Notes: generated by a model from the letters alone, not told the origin. Shown: positions 15,854 to 24,600, counted from the stretch's first letter. The stretch: DNA of 64,000 nt from Clostridia bacterium (GCA_029239755.1 JARBUI010000016.1:1-64000), one strand, 5' to 3'. Numbers and translations are program-made.

Positions 15854-15921
15854 TTGCTCTTCACCCCTTCTCTGTTTCATACATTTTTATAGTATTATAC
15901 TATTCAAAAGTCGTATTTTAT

Positions 15922-16797
15922 CTAAAGATTCTCCAGTAAGGCATTGATCTTATGACTATAGAGGGTGTATACCTTTTGATCTATCCCATTTATAATTTCT
16001 CCTCTGTCTTTTCCAGCTATATTTGCAATGATAAGATAACTTTGAAAAAAACCCATAATTGAATAACCTTTTTCGACCATATACTTAAAAAAATCATTAT
16101 AATGCTTGAGTGTTCCCTGCCAATTTTCTGCCATTAACGTATAGTACTTAACACTTAGGCCATCTGCCAAATACTCTACTTTTTTGATTGAAGTGTTATA
16201 AAAGCGGCATTTATAACCTAACTTAGCCATTTCTACAAACCATATAGCTTCGGTCAAAAATTTTTCACCTTCAAATTCGGGAAAAGGATAAGCTTTAAGC
16301 AAGTCTGTTCTTACAGCCCAAGCCTTATCTCCAACTATACCATACTCTAAAACTGAATCAAAATAATCTACTTCTAAGAATTCTCCTTGAAATGTAGTCC
16401 CTATTATTTGATCATTCATATCCTCACACAGACCTATGACAGCATAAAAATTGTGCTTTAAATTTCTTCCTTTTAATATTTCTGAGTTCATCTTAATCTG
16501 ATAGACTGCATCATTTTTTAACCAATCGTCAGAATCAAGAAAAAAAAACCATTCTCCTCTAGCAAGCTGTGCTCCTATGTTGATAGCTCTATGTTTTCCT
16601 CCATTAGACGTATAGACATATTTTATTTGTATCTTATTTTCATTTATAAAATTTTTAATTAACTCACTGCTTTTATCAATACTGCCATCGTCAACAACAA
16701 TCCACTCAAAATCTTTATCTGATTGGATAAGCAGACTTTCATATACTCTTGTTAAAAACTTTTCTCTATTGTATGTAGCAGTAAAAATGGTAATCAT
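15922..16797 (-). CDS. family 2 glycosyltransferase, copy A
   Basis: A 291-residue GT2 enzyme with MITIFTATYNREKF, the nucleotide-binding WIVVDDGSIDKS, GGKHRAINIG, and the metal-binding FFLDSDDWL, all in usual order over the first ~100 residues. The second half (…DKAWAVRTDLLKAYPFPEFEGEKF… and ADGLS) matches the protein at 17477-18352 over its full length, so the two are duplicates. AAAGGAGGG precedes the ATG. The sugar and acceptor are unknown. Confidence 0.9.
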   Translation of the reverse strand: MITIFTATYNREKFLTRVYESLLIQSDKDFEWIVVDDGSIDKSSELIKNFINENKIQIKYVYTSNGGKHRAINIGAQLARGEWFFFLDSDDWLKNDAVYQIKMNSEILKGRNLKHNFYAVIGLCEDMNDQIIGTTFQGEFLEVDYFDSVLEYGIVGDKAWAVRTDLLKAYPFPEFEGEKFLTEAIWFVEMAKLGYKCRFYNTSIKKVEYLADGLSVKYYTLMAENWQGTLKHYNDFFKYMVEKGYSIMGFFQSYLIIANIAGKDRGEIINGIDQKVYTLYSHKINALLENL

Positions 16798-16844
16798 CGC
16801 ACCCTCCTTTTAACTACCTAATCATACTTACCTTTTACTTTCTA

Positions 16845-17450
16845 TTAAATCCAGCTGGCTGCCCAGTGATGTACTGCATAAGCTTTCTCAAATTTTTCAC
16901 CTTTTCTGTACTTTTCCGTCCAATGATACGGATAAAAAGTATCTTTTTCAAATACCTTAAATTGCGGAGCCCCTTTAAGAAGTTCAGTTATAAATATGGG
17001 GCCTGTTTGATAATTTATTTCTAATGCACTATTCTTCTGTATAGATACCGGTATGTTTTCAATAATACATTTCATTATTGGATTATGCACTGTACACCCC
17101 ATAATTGCATTAGTTATATAATAATCATCTTCTGCTCCTGCAAAAGCCTCTATTCCACTAAGAAGAGGTTCTATATTCTTAAGGCATTCTACATCACAAT
17201 CTATATAAATACCTCCAAATTGGTACAATAGCTCATATCTCGCAATATCTGCCTTTTTAGCTAATTCTTTTGCATTATCATAATATGCTTGATTCTTCAG
17301 CGGAATCATGTTCTCATCTGTCCATAATTTCATTTCCCAATCAGGATGGTATTTTCTCCAAGTTTGTGCATAAGCTATAAATTCTTCTGGTATCTTCTTA
17401 TTGCCAACCCATATCCTATGGATTATTTTTGGTATGAGAAATTCTTCCAT
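16845..17450 (-). CDS. glycosyltransferase, GT32-like, copy B
   Basis: A 201-residue GT32-type enzyme with IPKIIHRIWVG, HPDWEMKLWTDENMIPL, ARYELLYQFGGIYIDCDVEC and the final AYAVHHWAASW. It is a paralogue of 15239-15853, and like it is followed by a GT2 gene in the same relative order, so the pair GT32-GT2 has been duplicated as a unit. GAGGAA lies before the ATG. Confidence 0.88.
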   Translation of the reverse strand: MEEFLIPKIIHRIWVGNKKIPEEFIAYAQTWRKYHPDWEMKLWTDENMIPLKNQAYYDNAKELAKKADIARYELLYQFGGIYIDCDVECLKNIEPLLSGIEAFAGAEDDYYITNAIMGCTVHNPIMKCIIENIPVSIQKNSALEINYQTGPIFITELLKGAPQFKVFEKDTFYPYHWTEKYRKGEKFEKAYAVHHWAASWI

Positions 17451-17476
17451 TTATACACTTCCTCATTAAAATAGAT

Positions 17477-18352
17477 TTATAAATACTTATTTATTTCATC
17501 TTGATACCGCGCATAAACACTATTATCAAGGTTCCCTAGTATTTCTTTATAGCTTTTTCCCGCTAACCTCGAAATATAAAGGTAGTAATTGAATTTAGCC
17601 ATAACGTACTTCGGTTTATCTATCATATATCGAAAATAGTCATTGAAGTATTTTAAACTCCCCTGATAATTCTGTGCCATAAGTTCATTATATCTTTGAC
17701 TAAGGCCATCTGATAAATATTCCCCTACATAAATGGGATAGTTAAAAAATCTACACTTATATCCTAGATTTGAGAGATAATTATACCATGTATCTTCTGT
17801 CAAAAACTTTTCACCTTCAAACTCAGGAAAGGGATACTTTTTAAGCAGATCCGTCCTTACTGCCCACGCTTTGTCTCCATCGATACCATGCTTTTCTCTT
17901 GCTTCTAAATACCCCATCTCTATTACTTCTCCTTCAAAGGTTATCCCTATGATTTTCCCATCTGGATATTTACGAAGCCCTACTAAAGCAAAAAACTCTT
18001 GGATGAGCTGCCTGTCCTGTAAATTTATTGCATTCATATGCAGCTGATAGACAGCATCTTCTGTCAGCCAATCATCCGAATCCAACAAATAAAACCATTC
18101 TCCTTTAGCAAGCTTTACACCTATGTTTATTGCTCGGTGTTTTCCACCGTTATGTGTATAGATGTACTTAATACTCATTTTATCCTGAGCAATAAAGTTT
18201 TTGACTGTTTCACTCGTGCTGTCCTCGCTTCCATCATCAACTATGATCCACTCAAAATCTTGATCCTGCTGTTTAAGCAAACTTTCATAGGCTGATTTAA
18301 GATACTTTTCGCGATTGAATGTAGGCGTAAAAACAGTTATCACACGCATCAT
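17477..18352 (-). CDS. family 2 glycosyltransferase, copy B
   Basis: A 291-residue GT2 enzyme with VFTPTFNREKYLKSAYESLL, WIIVDDGSEDS, GGKHRAINIGVKLAKGEW and YLLDSDDWL. It is the duplicate of 15922-16797. The start is unsure: GGGAGG lies against ATG-ATG, and a GTG three codons in has better spacing and matches the start of copy A. It ends 27 nt before the GT32 gene at 16845-17450, consistent with one transcript. Confidence 0.9.
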   Translation of the reverse strand: MMRVITVFTPTFNREKYLKSAYESLLKQQDQDFEWIIVDDGSEDSTSETVKNFIAQDKMSIKYIYTHNGGKHRAINIGVKLAKGEWFYLLDSDDWLTEDAVYQLHMNAINLQDRQLIQEFFALVGLRKYPDGKIIGITFEGEVIEMGYLEAREKHGIDGDKAWAVRTDLLKKYPFPEFEGEKFLTEDTWYNYLSNLGYKCRFFNYPIYVGEYLSDGLSQRYNELMAQNYQGSLKYFNDYFRYMIDKPKYVMAKFNYYLYISRLAGKSYKEILGNLDNSVYARYQDEINKYL

Positions 18353-18367
18353 CCTCCCAGGCTCTAT

Positions 18368-19072
18368 TCAATGACTAAATCCATTCTGTCTTCTTAAATA
18401 TTCATTCGTTTCTTTCACCTGCTCAAGTGATGCATATCCCTTTTCAAATAGCAAAACTCTGCTCACTTTATAATATTCTTCTGTAACAATTTGTTTAGGG
18501 TGATAAAGATGCCAAAGTTTAACCTCATCTAAACGACCATGCCTTCCATACAGCCAGTCAACTATTCTTTGAAAAGCATCATCTTCTCCACCCCATCCTC
18601 TAAATCTCTCATCAAATCCCCCGCTCTTTTCAAATATATCTCTTGTAATGACACAAATCCCCCCCATCGGGTAATAAGAGAGTACTTCACAATTGGAGGT
18701 ATCTAAATGTTCTATTCCACTACTCGGTTCCTTGTTAAGCAATTCATCACTCATTGTTTGTGTCAGCTTAACCATATGTGTATAAGGAATCACCCAAGCA
18801 TATATCTCCAGCATTTTAATCGCCATTTCAATATGAACTCTGTTAAAAATAACATCTGCATCTGAAATGACATAAATATTCCTTGATGCTTTTTTAGCTG
18901 CTGAATTAATCCCCTGAGCTCTTGAATAAAGTGCTCCTGCACTCTCTCCTATACATATTTCCATTTCAGGCATAATAGTCTCGTAACGTTTTCTAAGCCA
19001 ATCCCAATTTTTTTTCCTTATCCCCTCATCAGATTGGAAGGGAACTAAAAGAGATACGTTTTCAAATGTCAT
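18368..19072 (-). CDS. glycosyltransferase of the galactosyltransferase-like type
   Basis: A 234-residue GT-A protein. Visible motifs are the ISDADVIF DxD and the GGFDERFRGWGGEDDAF block, the latter typical of the C-terminal part of beta-4-galactosyltransferase and chondroitin-polymerase-like enzymes. ATG at 19072 with GGTGAG 7 nt upstream; a GTG five codons earlier is possible. It is the first gene of the minus-strand cluster of five and may add a galactose or GalNAc-type sugar, which is inference from the family. Confidence 0.83.
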   Translation of the reverse strand: MTFENVSLLVPFQSDEGIRKKNWDWLRKRYETIMPEMEICIGESAGALYSRAQGINSAAKKASRNIYVISDADVIFNRVHIEMAIKMLEIYAWVIPYTHMVKLTQTMSDELLNKEPSSGIEHLDTSNCEVLSYYPMGGICVITRDIFEKSGGFDERFRGWGGEDDAFQRIVDWLYGRHGRLDEVKLWHLYHPKQIVTEEYYKVSRVLLFEKGYASLEQVKETNEYLRRQNGFSH

Positions 19073-19303
19073 CTTATTACTCACCACTTTTATTCTTTTA
19101 ATTGCATTATATGCAAAGATGCTCTTCCATTGTACAATAAGTTAGCTTTGCTCATTCCTCGCTACAAGCACAAAATTATTTTTCCATTCAATAAATAACT
19201 TAGTATGTTTTTAATTTTTATAAATGGTACATAATATAGTAATTGATACTGTATATAGACTAAAATACATGCCATTTTCAACAAATAGGAGAGTGATTGT
19301 AAC

Positions 19304-20575
19304 TTGACTTCTCAGTTATTTATGCAAATTCTAATTCTAATTTTACTGCTTATCTGCTCTGCTTTTTTTTCAGCCTCCGAGACTGCTCTTATGTCTATTA
19401 CCAAGATGGATGTCCGCCATATGGTAGAACAAGATGTACAAGGAGCTAAACTATTAGCTAACATGCTTGAAAACCCTAATAAAATATTAGGTGCCATACT
19501 AGTAGGAAACAACATTGTCAATATCGGTGCCTCTTCTTTAGCAACCGTTGTAGCCATCGACTTATTTAAAGGGACTGACTCTAGTCTTGGCGTTGGTATT
19601 ACTACGGGAGTAATGACACTGCTTATACTTATTTTTGGTGAAATAACTCCCAAATCTCTATCGAATTCACATACTCATAAAGTAGCAGTTTTTGTAGCAA
19701 AACCTATTTCATTAGTGGTATTTCTATTAAATCCAATTGTTAAGGTTTTAATGTTCATTACTAATCTTATTATCAGGCTTCTTGGTGGCAGAGAAGCGAC
19801 AAACAAACCTTTTATAACTGCTGATGAATTAAGAACTATTGTAACTGTAAGCCATGAGGAGGGAGTCCTAGAAGATGAAGAAAAGAAAATGATTTATAAT
19901 GTATTTGACTTTGGTGACTCTTATGCAAAAGATGTGATGATTCCTCGTACAGATATGATTGCAATAGATATCAATGCTACATATGAGGATATATTAGACT
20001 TATATAAAGAAGAACAATTTTCTCGTATGCCTGTTTATGAGGAAAACTTAGATAATATTATTGGTATACTTTATATTAAAGATCTCATTATTCAGTCGTT
20101 CAAGCCTGCCGATTTCAAAGCTAGCTCATTTTTAAGAGAAGCCTACTTTATACATGAATTCAAACGCATTGATGAACTTTTTAAGGAAATGCGTGCGCAA
20201 AAGGTAGGCATTACCATTGTGTTAGATGAATATGGCGGAACTTCTGGCCTTGTTACAATGGAGGACTTAATCGAAGAAATAGTTGGGGATATCGATGATG
20301 AGTATGATATTACTGAAGATGACATTATTAAAGTAAGTGAAGATGAATACTTAGTCGATGCAACATCCAGAATATCTGAGGTTAATGAGTACCTTGATTT
20401 AGATATTGTATCTCAGGAATTTGATTCTATCGGAGGATTCATTATTGGCCTATTAGACCGCTTTCCTACCGAAGGTGAACAGGTTATGTATGAAACTACA
20501 ACTTTTATTGTAGAAGAAACTTCAAATAATCGAATTAATAAGATTAGGATCCTGCTCAAACAGTCTAATTCATAA
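19304..20575 (+). CDS. CNNM/CBS-domain transporter (HlyC/CorC family)
   Basis: A 423-residue membrane protein. Residues 1-~185 are the CNNM (DUF21) membrane domain with SAFFSASETALMS and GAILVGNNIVNIGASSLAT. Residues ~200-330 are a CBS pair (…RTDMIAIDI…, FSRMPVYEE, GGTSGLVTMEDLIEEIVGDI). The rest is the CorC_HlyC C-terminal domain. The family exports or senses Mg2+ or other cations; it is not a haemolysin. The TTG at 19304 follows AGGAGAG with a long gap; ATG at 19322 is the alternative. Confidence 0.93.
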   Translation: MTSQLFMQILILILLLICSAFFSASETALMSITKMDVRHMVEQDVQGAKLLANMLENPNKILGAILVGNNIVNIGASSLATVVAIDLFKGTDSSLGVGITTGVMTLLILIFGEITPKSLSNSHTHKVAVFVAKPISLVVFLLNPIVKVLMFITNLIIRLLGGREATNKPFITADELRTIVTVSHEEGVLEDEEKKMIYNVFDFGDSYAKDVMIPRTDMIAIDINATYEDILDLYKEEQFSRMPVYEENLDNIIGILYIKDLIIQSFKPADFKASSFLREAYFIHEFKRIDELFKEMRAQKVGITIVLDEYGGTSGLVTMEDLIEEIVGDIDDEYDITEDDIIKVSEDEYLVDATSRISEVNEYLDLDIVSQEFDSIGGFIIGLLDRFPTEGEQVMYETTTFIVEETSNNRINKIRILLKQSNS

Positions 20576-20585
20576 TTTTTAGTAC

Positions 20586-20627
20586 AAAAGCAAATGGTAT
20601 ATAGCAGCCTATATACCATTTGCTTTT
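20586..20627. terminator. bidirectional terminator
   Basis: A perfect 19-bp stem AAAAGCAAATGGTATATAG with its complement at 20609-20627 and a 4-nt loop. It lies between the converging ends of the CNNM gene and the SASP gene. Confidence 0.9.
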
Positions 20628-20638
20628 ACTTTTAATTT

Positions 20639-20857
20639 TTATTTTGCTGCTTCCTCTGTCTGAGTACTAAGCTGTCTTTTTCTCTTAGTCATAAGGCCGC
20701 CTATTCTGCCAGTCTCTTTAGCTGATAAACTCTTCCAGCCTCCATTTTGCACTTTGTCTAAAAGACCTAGTTCCTCAGCTATTTCTAGCTTCATCTTTTC
20801 ATGGGGAGATAAAGCATCAAATAGCTTCTCCTTATTTTTAGACTCATTAGCTTTCAT
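20639..20857 (-). CDS. small acid-soluble spore protein, alpha/beta type
   Basis: A 72-residue DNA-binding spore protein. The middle, KLEIAEELGLLDKVQNGGW followed by SLSAKETGRIGGLMTKR, is the alpha/beta SASP core, closer to the minor SspF-like members than to SspA/B. It coats spore DNA and protects it from UV and heat, and is degraded on germination. GAGGAAAAAAT precedes the ATG, and a sigma-G-like promoter lies upstream (20895-20924). Confidence 0.93.
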   Translation of the reverse strand: MKANESKNKEKLFDALSPHEKMKLEIAEELGLLDKVQNGGWKSLSAKETGRIGGLMTKRKRQLSTQTEEAAK

Positions 20858-20894
20858 ATTTTTTCCTCTTTCCTAATTGAAATGGTACTTACTA

Positions 20895-20924
20895 GAGTAT
20901 GTATCTATAAAACATTTTTTATAC
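20895..20924 (-). promoter_or_regulatory. sigma-G-type promoter of the SASP gene
   Basis: On the minus strand GTATA (20920-20924), 18 nt, CATACTC (20895-20901). This matches GHATR-N18-CATWHTA with one mismatch in the last base. The start lies about 38 nt downstream, and SASP genes are forespore sigma-G genes. Confidence 0.65.
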
Positions 20925-21015
20925 ACTAGGCCTTCACTTCTGAGAAAAGTATCCAAATTTTATAACATAGCATATATTAGTATCAAGATATATTTTAAAA
21001 ACTCATACTTTTATA

Positions 21016-21044
21016 TTGACATTTATGAGATGCAATGATAGTAT
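21016..21044 (+). promoter_or_regulatory. sigma-A promoter of the lysine-riboswitch dapAB transcript
   Basis: TTGACA (21016-21021), 17 nt, TAGTAT (21039-21044). The predicted start is some 20 nt before the riboswitch begins. Confidence 0.75.
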
Positions 21045-21069
21045 ATAAAACAATTCAATATAATAATTG

Positions 21070-21245
21070 ATGTAGAGGCGCGGTAATCATAAGTATGCAT
21101 TTTGATTCTTGCAGGAGAATAAGATAAATGCAAAAAGGGAGTACCGCCGAAGAGTAAATAGCTTGCACTATTTATTTCTGGTTGTATCGTTAATAGCTAT
21201 ACAACTGTCACCCTTTGATGTAAAATAAGGGGTGGAGTGCTACTT
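21070..21245 (+). promoter_or_regulatory. lysine riboswitch (L box)
   Basis: The conserved elements are in order: GTAGAGGCGCGG, then AGGGAGTACCGCCGAAG (21135-21153 region), TATCGTTAATAGCTATA (P5 stem), ACTGTCACC and finally GGGGTGGAGTGCTA that closes P1. Lysine binding should favour the terminator at 21293-21320 and switch off dapA-dapB, the first diaminopimelate/lysine steps. The 600-base gap between the SASP gene and dapA holds the two promoters, this element and its terminator. Confidence 0.95.
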
Positions 21246-21292
21246 AATCATTTCATCGTCTATAAACAGATGACGTATGTAATGCTATATGT

Positions 21293-21320
21293 AGCCAGCC
21301 TCTATGTGCTGGTTTTTTTA
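21293..21320 (+). terminator. riboswitch-controlled terminator
   Basis: AGCCAGC pairs with GCTGGTT across an 8-nt loop (stem with one G-U pair), followed by a run of seven T. It lies 50 nt after the lysine aptamer and about 180 nt before dapA. Confidence 0.78.
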
Positions 21321-21501
21321 TTTTTAAAAAAGGTTTTTTTATTTGGAAAAAGAAGTATTAGACTGCTATTCAAGTTATCATTGCACTTTATATCATCCTA
21401 TGAATATTATGATATAAAAAGGATATATAACTGCAATAAGCAAATATAACTAAATAGCCGATAGATGGTTTGTATTATACTATAACGAAAGGATTGGTAT
21501 T

Positions 21502-22386
21502 ATGGCAATTTTTGAAGGGGCGGGTGTAGCCATTGTTACACCATTTTATGAAAATGGAGATATTAACTTTAGCAAATTAGAAGAACTTATAGATTTTCAG
21601 CTTGCAAATCATACCGATGCACTTATTATATGTGGGACTACTGGTGAAGCATCTACTATGGACGATGAAGAGCACCTTGAGTGTATTAAAGTAGCAGTTG
21701 ATAGAGTCAAAGGCCGAGTTCCTGTTATTGCAGGAACAGGAAGCAATGATACAAGACACGGCATCGAGCTTACTAAAAGAGCAAAAGCGTTAGGAGCTGA
21801 CGCCTCTCTACAAGTAACGCCATACTATAATAAAACGACCCAAAAAGGCTTAATCGAGCACTTTACAGCTATAGGCAAGGCATCAGATCTGCCAATGATT
21901 TTATATAGTGTACCCAGCCGAACAGGTGTAAATATTGCTCCTAATACAGCTTACGAATTATCAAAATATGATTTTGTAGTAGGTCTTAAAGAAGCAACAG
22001 GCAACATTTCACAAGTTGCTCAGATAGCAGCTAAATGCGGTGATAACCTTCCTATTTACTCTGGTAATGATGATCAGATTATTCCAATCCTCTCTTTAGG
22101 CGGCAAAGGAGTTATCTCTGTATTATCAAATATTGCTCCAAAAGAAACTCATGATATAGTGAGATTATATTTTGAAGGAAAAACTAATGAAGCACTTGAC
22201 TTGCAGCTTAAGTTTCTCCCCCTCATTGATGCGCTATTTTGTGAAGTTAACCCTATCCCAGTAAAAGAAGCGCTTAATCTCATGGGATATAATGTAGGCC
22301 CATGCAGATTACCTCTCACCAGTATGGAGATAAAAAACGCGGAGCACTTAAAACAAGCGCTTATAGACTCAAAACTATTAGTTTAG
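21502..22386 (+). CDS. dapA: 4-hydroxy-tetrahydrodipicolinate synthase
   Basis: A 294-residue TIM-barrel aldolase that condenses pyruvate and aspartate semialdehyde, the first committed step to lysine and diaminopimelate. It carries CGTTGEAST, the Tyr segment ILYSVPSRTGVNI (Tyr with a Ser in place of the common Asn after it), and the Schiff-base lysine in VVGLKEATGN. Full length. Controlled by the lysine riboswitch upstream; dapB follows 25 nt later. In this spore former the pathway also leads to dipicolinate. Confidence 0.97.
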   Translation: MAIFEGAGVAIVTPFYENGDINFSKLEELIDFQLANHTDALIICGTTGEASTMDDEEHLECIKVAVDRVKGRVPVIAGTGSNDTRHGIELTKRAKALGADASLQVTPYYNKTTQKGLIEHFTAIGKASDLPMILYSVPSRTGVNIAPNTAYELSKYDFVVGLKEATGNISQVAQIAAKCGDNLPIYSGNDDQIIPILSLGGKGVISVLSNIAPKETHDIVRLYFEGKTNEALDLQLKFLPLIDALFCEVNPIPVKEALNLMGYNVGPCRLPLTSMEIKNAEHLKQALIDSKLLV

Positions 22387-22411
22387 CACATGATTAGAAA
22401 GGATGAGGCAC

Positions 22412-23170
22412 ATGATAAAAGTATTAATGCACGGTTGTAATGGCAAGGTTGGGCAAACGATATCCCGTATTATCTCTCAGCATGAAGGAATTCAGTTAGT
22501 AGCTGGTGTAGACCCTTATTTAGGAATTCCTAACCCTTTTCCTGTTTTCAGTCATATTAACGAATGCAATATAGCTGTAGATGTCATTATAGACTTTTCT
22601 ACAGCACCAGCAGTAATCCCTATGATTCAATACGCAGTAAGCAAAAAAATCCCAACAGTTGTATGTACTACTGGGTTATCCGCAGAAGATATTGCCTATG
22701 TACAAGATGCAAGTACTACAATACCGGTGTTTTTCTCAGCAAATATGTCTCTTGGTGTTAACCTCATCATTGCACTTGCCAAAAGGGCTGCTGAAGTTTT
22801 GAGTGACAGTTCCTTTGATATAGAGATTATTGAAAAACATCATAACCAAAAAATTGATGCTCCTAGCGGAACTGCTCTTGCTATCGCTGAAGCCATTAAC
22901 GAAACTTTAGATAATACGTACAATTTCCGTTATGACCGTTCAACAGTACGTGAAAAAAGACCTAAAAAAGAGATCGGTATACATGCTGTCAGAGGCGGGA
23001 CAATAGTTGGGGAACATGAAATACTTTTTGCTGGAAATGATGAATTTATTTCGCTGACACATCAAGCAACATCAAAAGAAGTTTTTGCTGTGGGTGCTAT
23101 CAAAGCAGCAAAGTTTTTAGCTTCTAAGACGCCAGGTCTTTATAATATGGAACATTTACTAGATGCTTAA
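22412..23170 (+). CDS. dapB: 4-hydroxy-tetrahydrodipicolinate reductase
   Basis: A 252-residue reductase with the NAD(P)-binding GCNGKVGQTI start, the CTTGLS loop, and the substrate motif EKHHNQKIDAPSGTAL. It reduces the DapA product to tetrahydrodipicolinate. I start at ATG 22412, which gives room for GAAAGGATGAGG; an ATG at 22403 abuts that site. Same operon as dapA and ended by the terminator at 23222-23279. Confidence 0.97.
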   Translation: MIKVLMHGCNGKVGQTISRIISQHEGIQLVAGVDPYLGIPNPFPVFSHINECNIAVDVIIDFSTAPAVIPMIQYAVSKKIPTVVCTTGLSAEDIAYVQDASTTIPVFFSANMSLGVNLIIALAKRAAEVLSDSSFDIEIIEKHHNQKIDAPSGTALAIAEAINETLDNTYNFRYDRSTVREKRPKKEIGIHAVRGGTIVGEHEILFAGNDEFISLTHQATSKEVFAVGAIKAAKFLASKTPGLYNMEHLLDA

Positions 23171-23221
23171 TCTATTATAGTAACGCTTGCTAATAAAGTA
23201 CTTTTCTACTTCGAAATAAAA

Positions 23222-23279
23222 AGGCGCATAAACTCTGTCACTACAAAGATATCGTTGCAGTGGCAGGGCTTGTGCGCCT
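23222..23279 (+). terminator. terminator of dapAB
   Basis: An imperfect stem: AGGCGCA pairs with TGCGCCT, and an inner CTGTCACT pairs with AGTGGCAG. It is followed by CTTTTACT. It lies 50 nt after dapB and may also end the minus-strand gene at 23317. Confidence 0.75.
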
Positions 23280-23316
23280 CTTTTACTGTGATCATAAAGC
23301 TTATGTATTCAGGTAT

Positions 23317-23820
23317 TTATCCCTCTTTTCCCGGATGTTTAATAGCCTTAACATAACTAATATAATCTGCTCGTTTTGCAATATTTTCTGAAAGCATGCG
23401 TCCTGTTAATATAACTTCCATATTTTCTGATTTACTATCTATTAAATCACAAAGATCTGTTTCCTTTATAAGTTCTTGTTCAACAGCGTTTAAAATTTCG
23501 TCTAAAATGAGGACATCACATTCCCCTGTATCCATAACCTTACTTGCAAAGTTAAATGCATTTTTTGTTGCACTCTTTAATTCTTCTTTTTCCTCATCAT
23601 TTAGTTCTTCTATCATACCGTGTTTTTTTTCAAAATCAAACACTTTAAAATAAGGTTCCAGGTTTCTAAGTGTTTCACTTTCTCCTAGCTTGCTTTTTTT
23701 TAAAAACTGTATCATGATGACCTTATCATTATTCCCAAGTGCTCTAATACCAAATCCTATGGCTGACGTTGTTTTCCCTTTGCCATCTCCATAGTATACA
23801 TGAACAAATCCCTTTTCCAA
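23317..23820 (-). CDS. corrinoid adenosyltransferase (CobA/CobO type)
   Basis: A 167-residue P-loop enzyme that transfers adenosyl from ATP to cob(I)alamin or its precursors. The N-terminal GFVHVYYGDGKGKTTSAIGF contains the family P-loop GDGKGKTT; IQFLKK and DVLILDEILNAV also match, as does LTGR near the end. I use TTG at 23820 because AGGAGG lies 7 nt upstream; an ATG at 23871 would overlap the metallopeptidase. It can supply coenzyme B12 for the NrdJ reductase encoded 2.4 kb away. Confidence 0.93.
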   Translation of the reverse strand: MEKGFVHVYYGDGKGKTTSAIGFGIRALGNNDKVIMIQFLKKSKLGESETLRNLEPYFKVFDFEKKHGMIEELNDEEKEELKSATKNAFNFASKVMDTGECDVLILDEILNAVEQELIKETDLCDLIDSKSENMEVILTGRMLSENIAKRADYISYVKAIKHPGKEG

Positions 23821-23848
23821 TCCTTCTCCTCCTCTAGTATATAACCTA

Positions 23849-24520
23849 TTATATAATAAAGTTTTGTCCAAATTGCTTAAAGTAATTCATCCTCTCTTTA
23901 TAATCCGGCATTATTTCAGCAATACTCTTCCAAAAGTCTTTCCCATGATTAAAATACTTAAGATGCATTACCTCATGTAAAACAATATATTCTATCATTT
24001 CCCTTGAGGCACATAATATTTTAATATTATAAGACAAATTCCCTTTTGATGAACAGCTGCCCCATCTTGTTTTTTGTTTTCTAACCGTTATTTTATTATA
24101 CTTAACACGAAGTAACGAAGCATATTGCTGAGTCATTACAGTCAAAATTTCTTTTGCCTCTTTTTTATAAAAATTTTCTATAAGCTGGCCTACATCCTTA
24201 TCAGTACTGCCGACAGCGGGTTCTACAATTAACTGGCCATTAGCAAGTATCACCTGAGTTTTATAATAAACGCAGGGTTTAATAAGAATATTTATGTATT
24301 CCCCTAAATACAAGATTTTTTTGGTCATTCTCCAATCATTATTTTGTTTCATAACCATTTGCTGATGCACTCTGTTTTTAATCCAAGATTCATTTTTTTT
24401 AACAAACTGATTAACTTCTGATAGAGTTAAATACTTTGGAACCTTTATAATAACATTTGCCTCTTCATCTACATGAATAGCAATTGTTTTTCTATTTTGC
24501 CTGGTGATATGATATCCCAT
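23849..24520 (-). CDS. YgjP-like M48 family metallopeptidase
   Basis: A 223-residue protein of the SprT/YgjP-like (DUF45) zinc peptidase group. The C-terminal half holds RWGSCSSKGNLSYN, then the zinc helix VLHEVMHLKYFNHG (HExxH plus a downstream His) and DFWKSI. The N-terminal half is a small beta-rich domain. No signal peptide, so cytoplasmic. Substrate unknown. It ends 28 nt upstream of the adenosyltransferase start. Confidence 0.88.
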   Translation of the reverse strand: MGYHITRQNRKTIAIHVDEEANVIIKVPKYLTLSEVNQFVKKNESWIKNRVHQQMVMKQNNDWRMTKKILYLGEYINILIKPCVYYKTQVILANGQLIVEPAVGSTDKDVGQLIENFYKKEAKEILTVMTQQYASLLRVKYNKITVRKQKTRWGSCSSKGNLSYNIKILCASREMIEYIVLHEVMHLKYFNHGKDFWKSIAEIMPDYKERMNYFKQFGQNFII

Positions 24521-24600
24521 TGTCTCTGCACGCTTAAAATCCTTTTATACTTTTTATGTATAGTATAACATAGAGTATAAAAGGATTAAATGTCAAATCA

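Noticed and set aside
12214..19072. Whole glycosyltransferase region as a mobile island
   Set aside because: No integrase, transposase, tRNA end or direct flanking repeats are visible, and base composition looks like the rest.
21237..21449. A 70-codon open frame after the lysine riboswitch
   Set aside because: It begins in the end of the aptamer and runs through the terminator. No separate ribosome site supports it.
23820..23871. ATG at 23871 as start of the adenosyltransferase
   Set aside because: It would add 17 unrelated residues and overlap the upstream gene; the TTG at 23820 has an AGGAGG at the right spacing and matches the family start.
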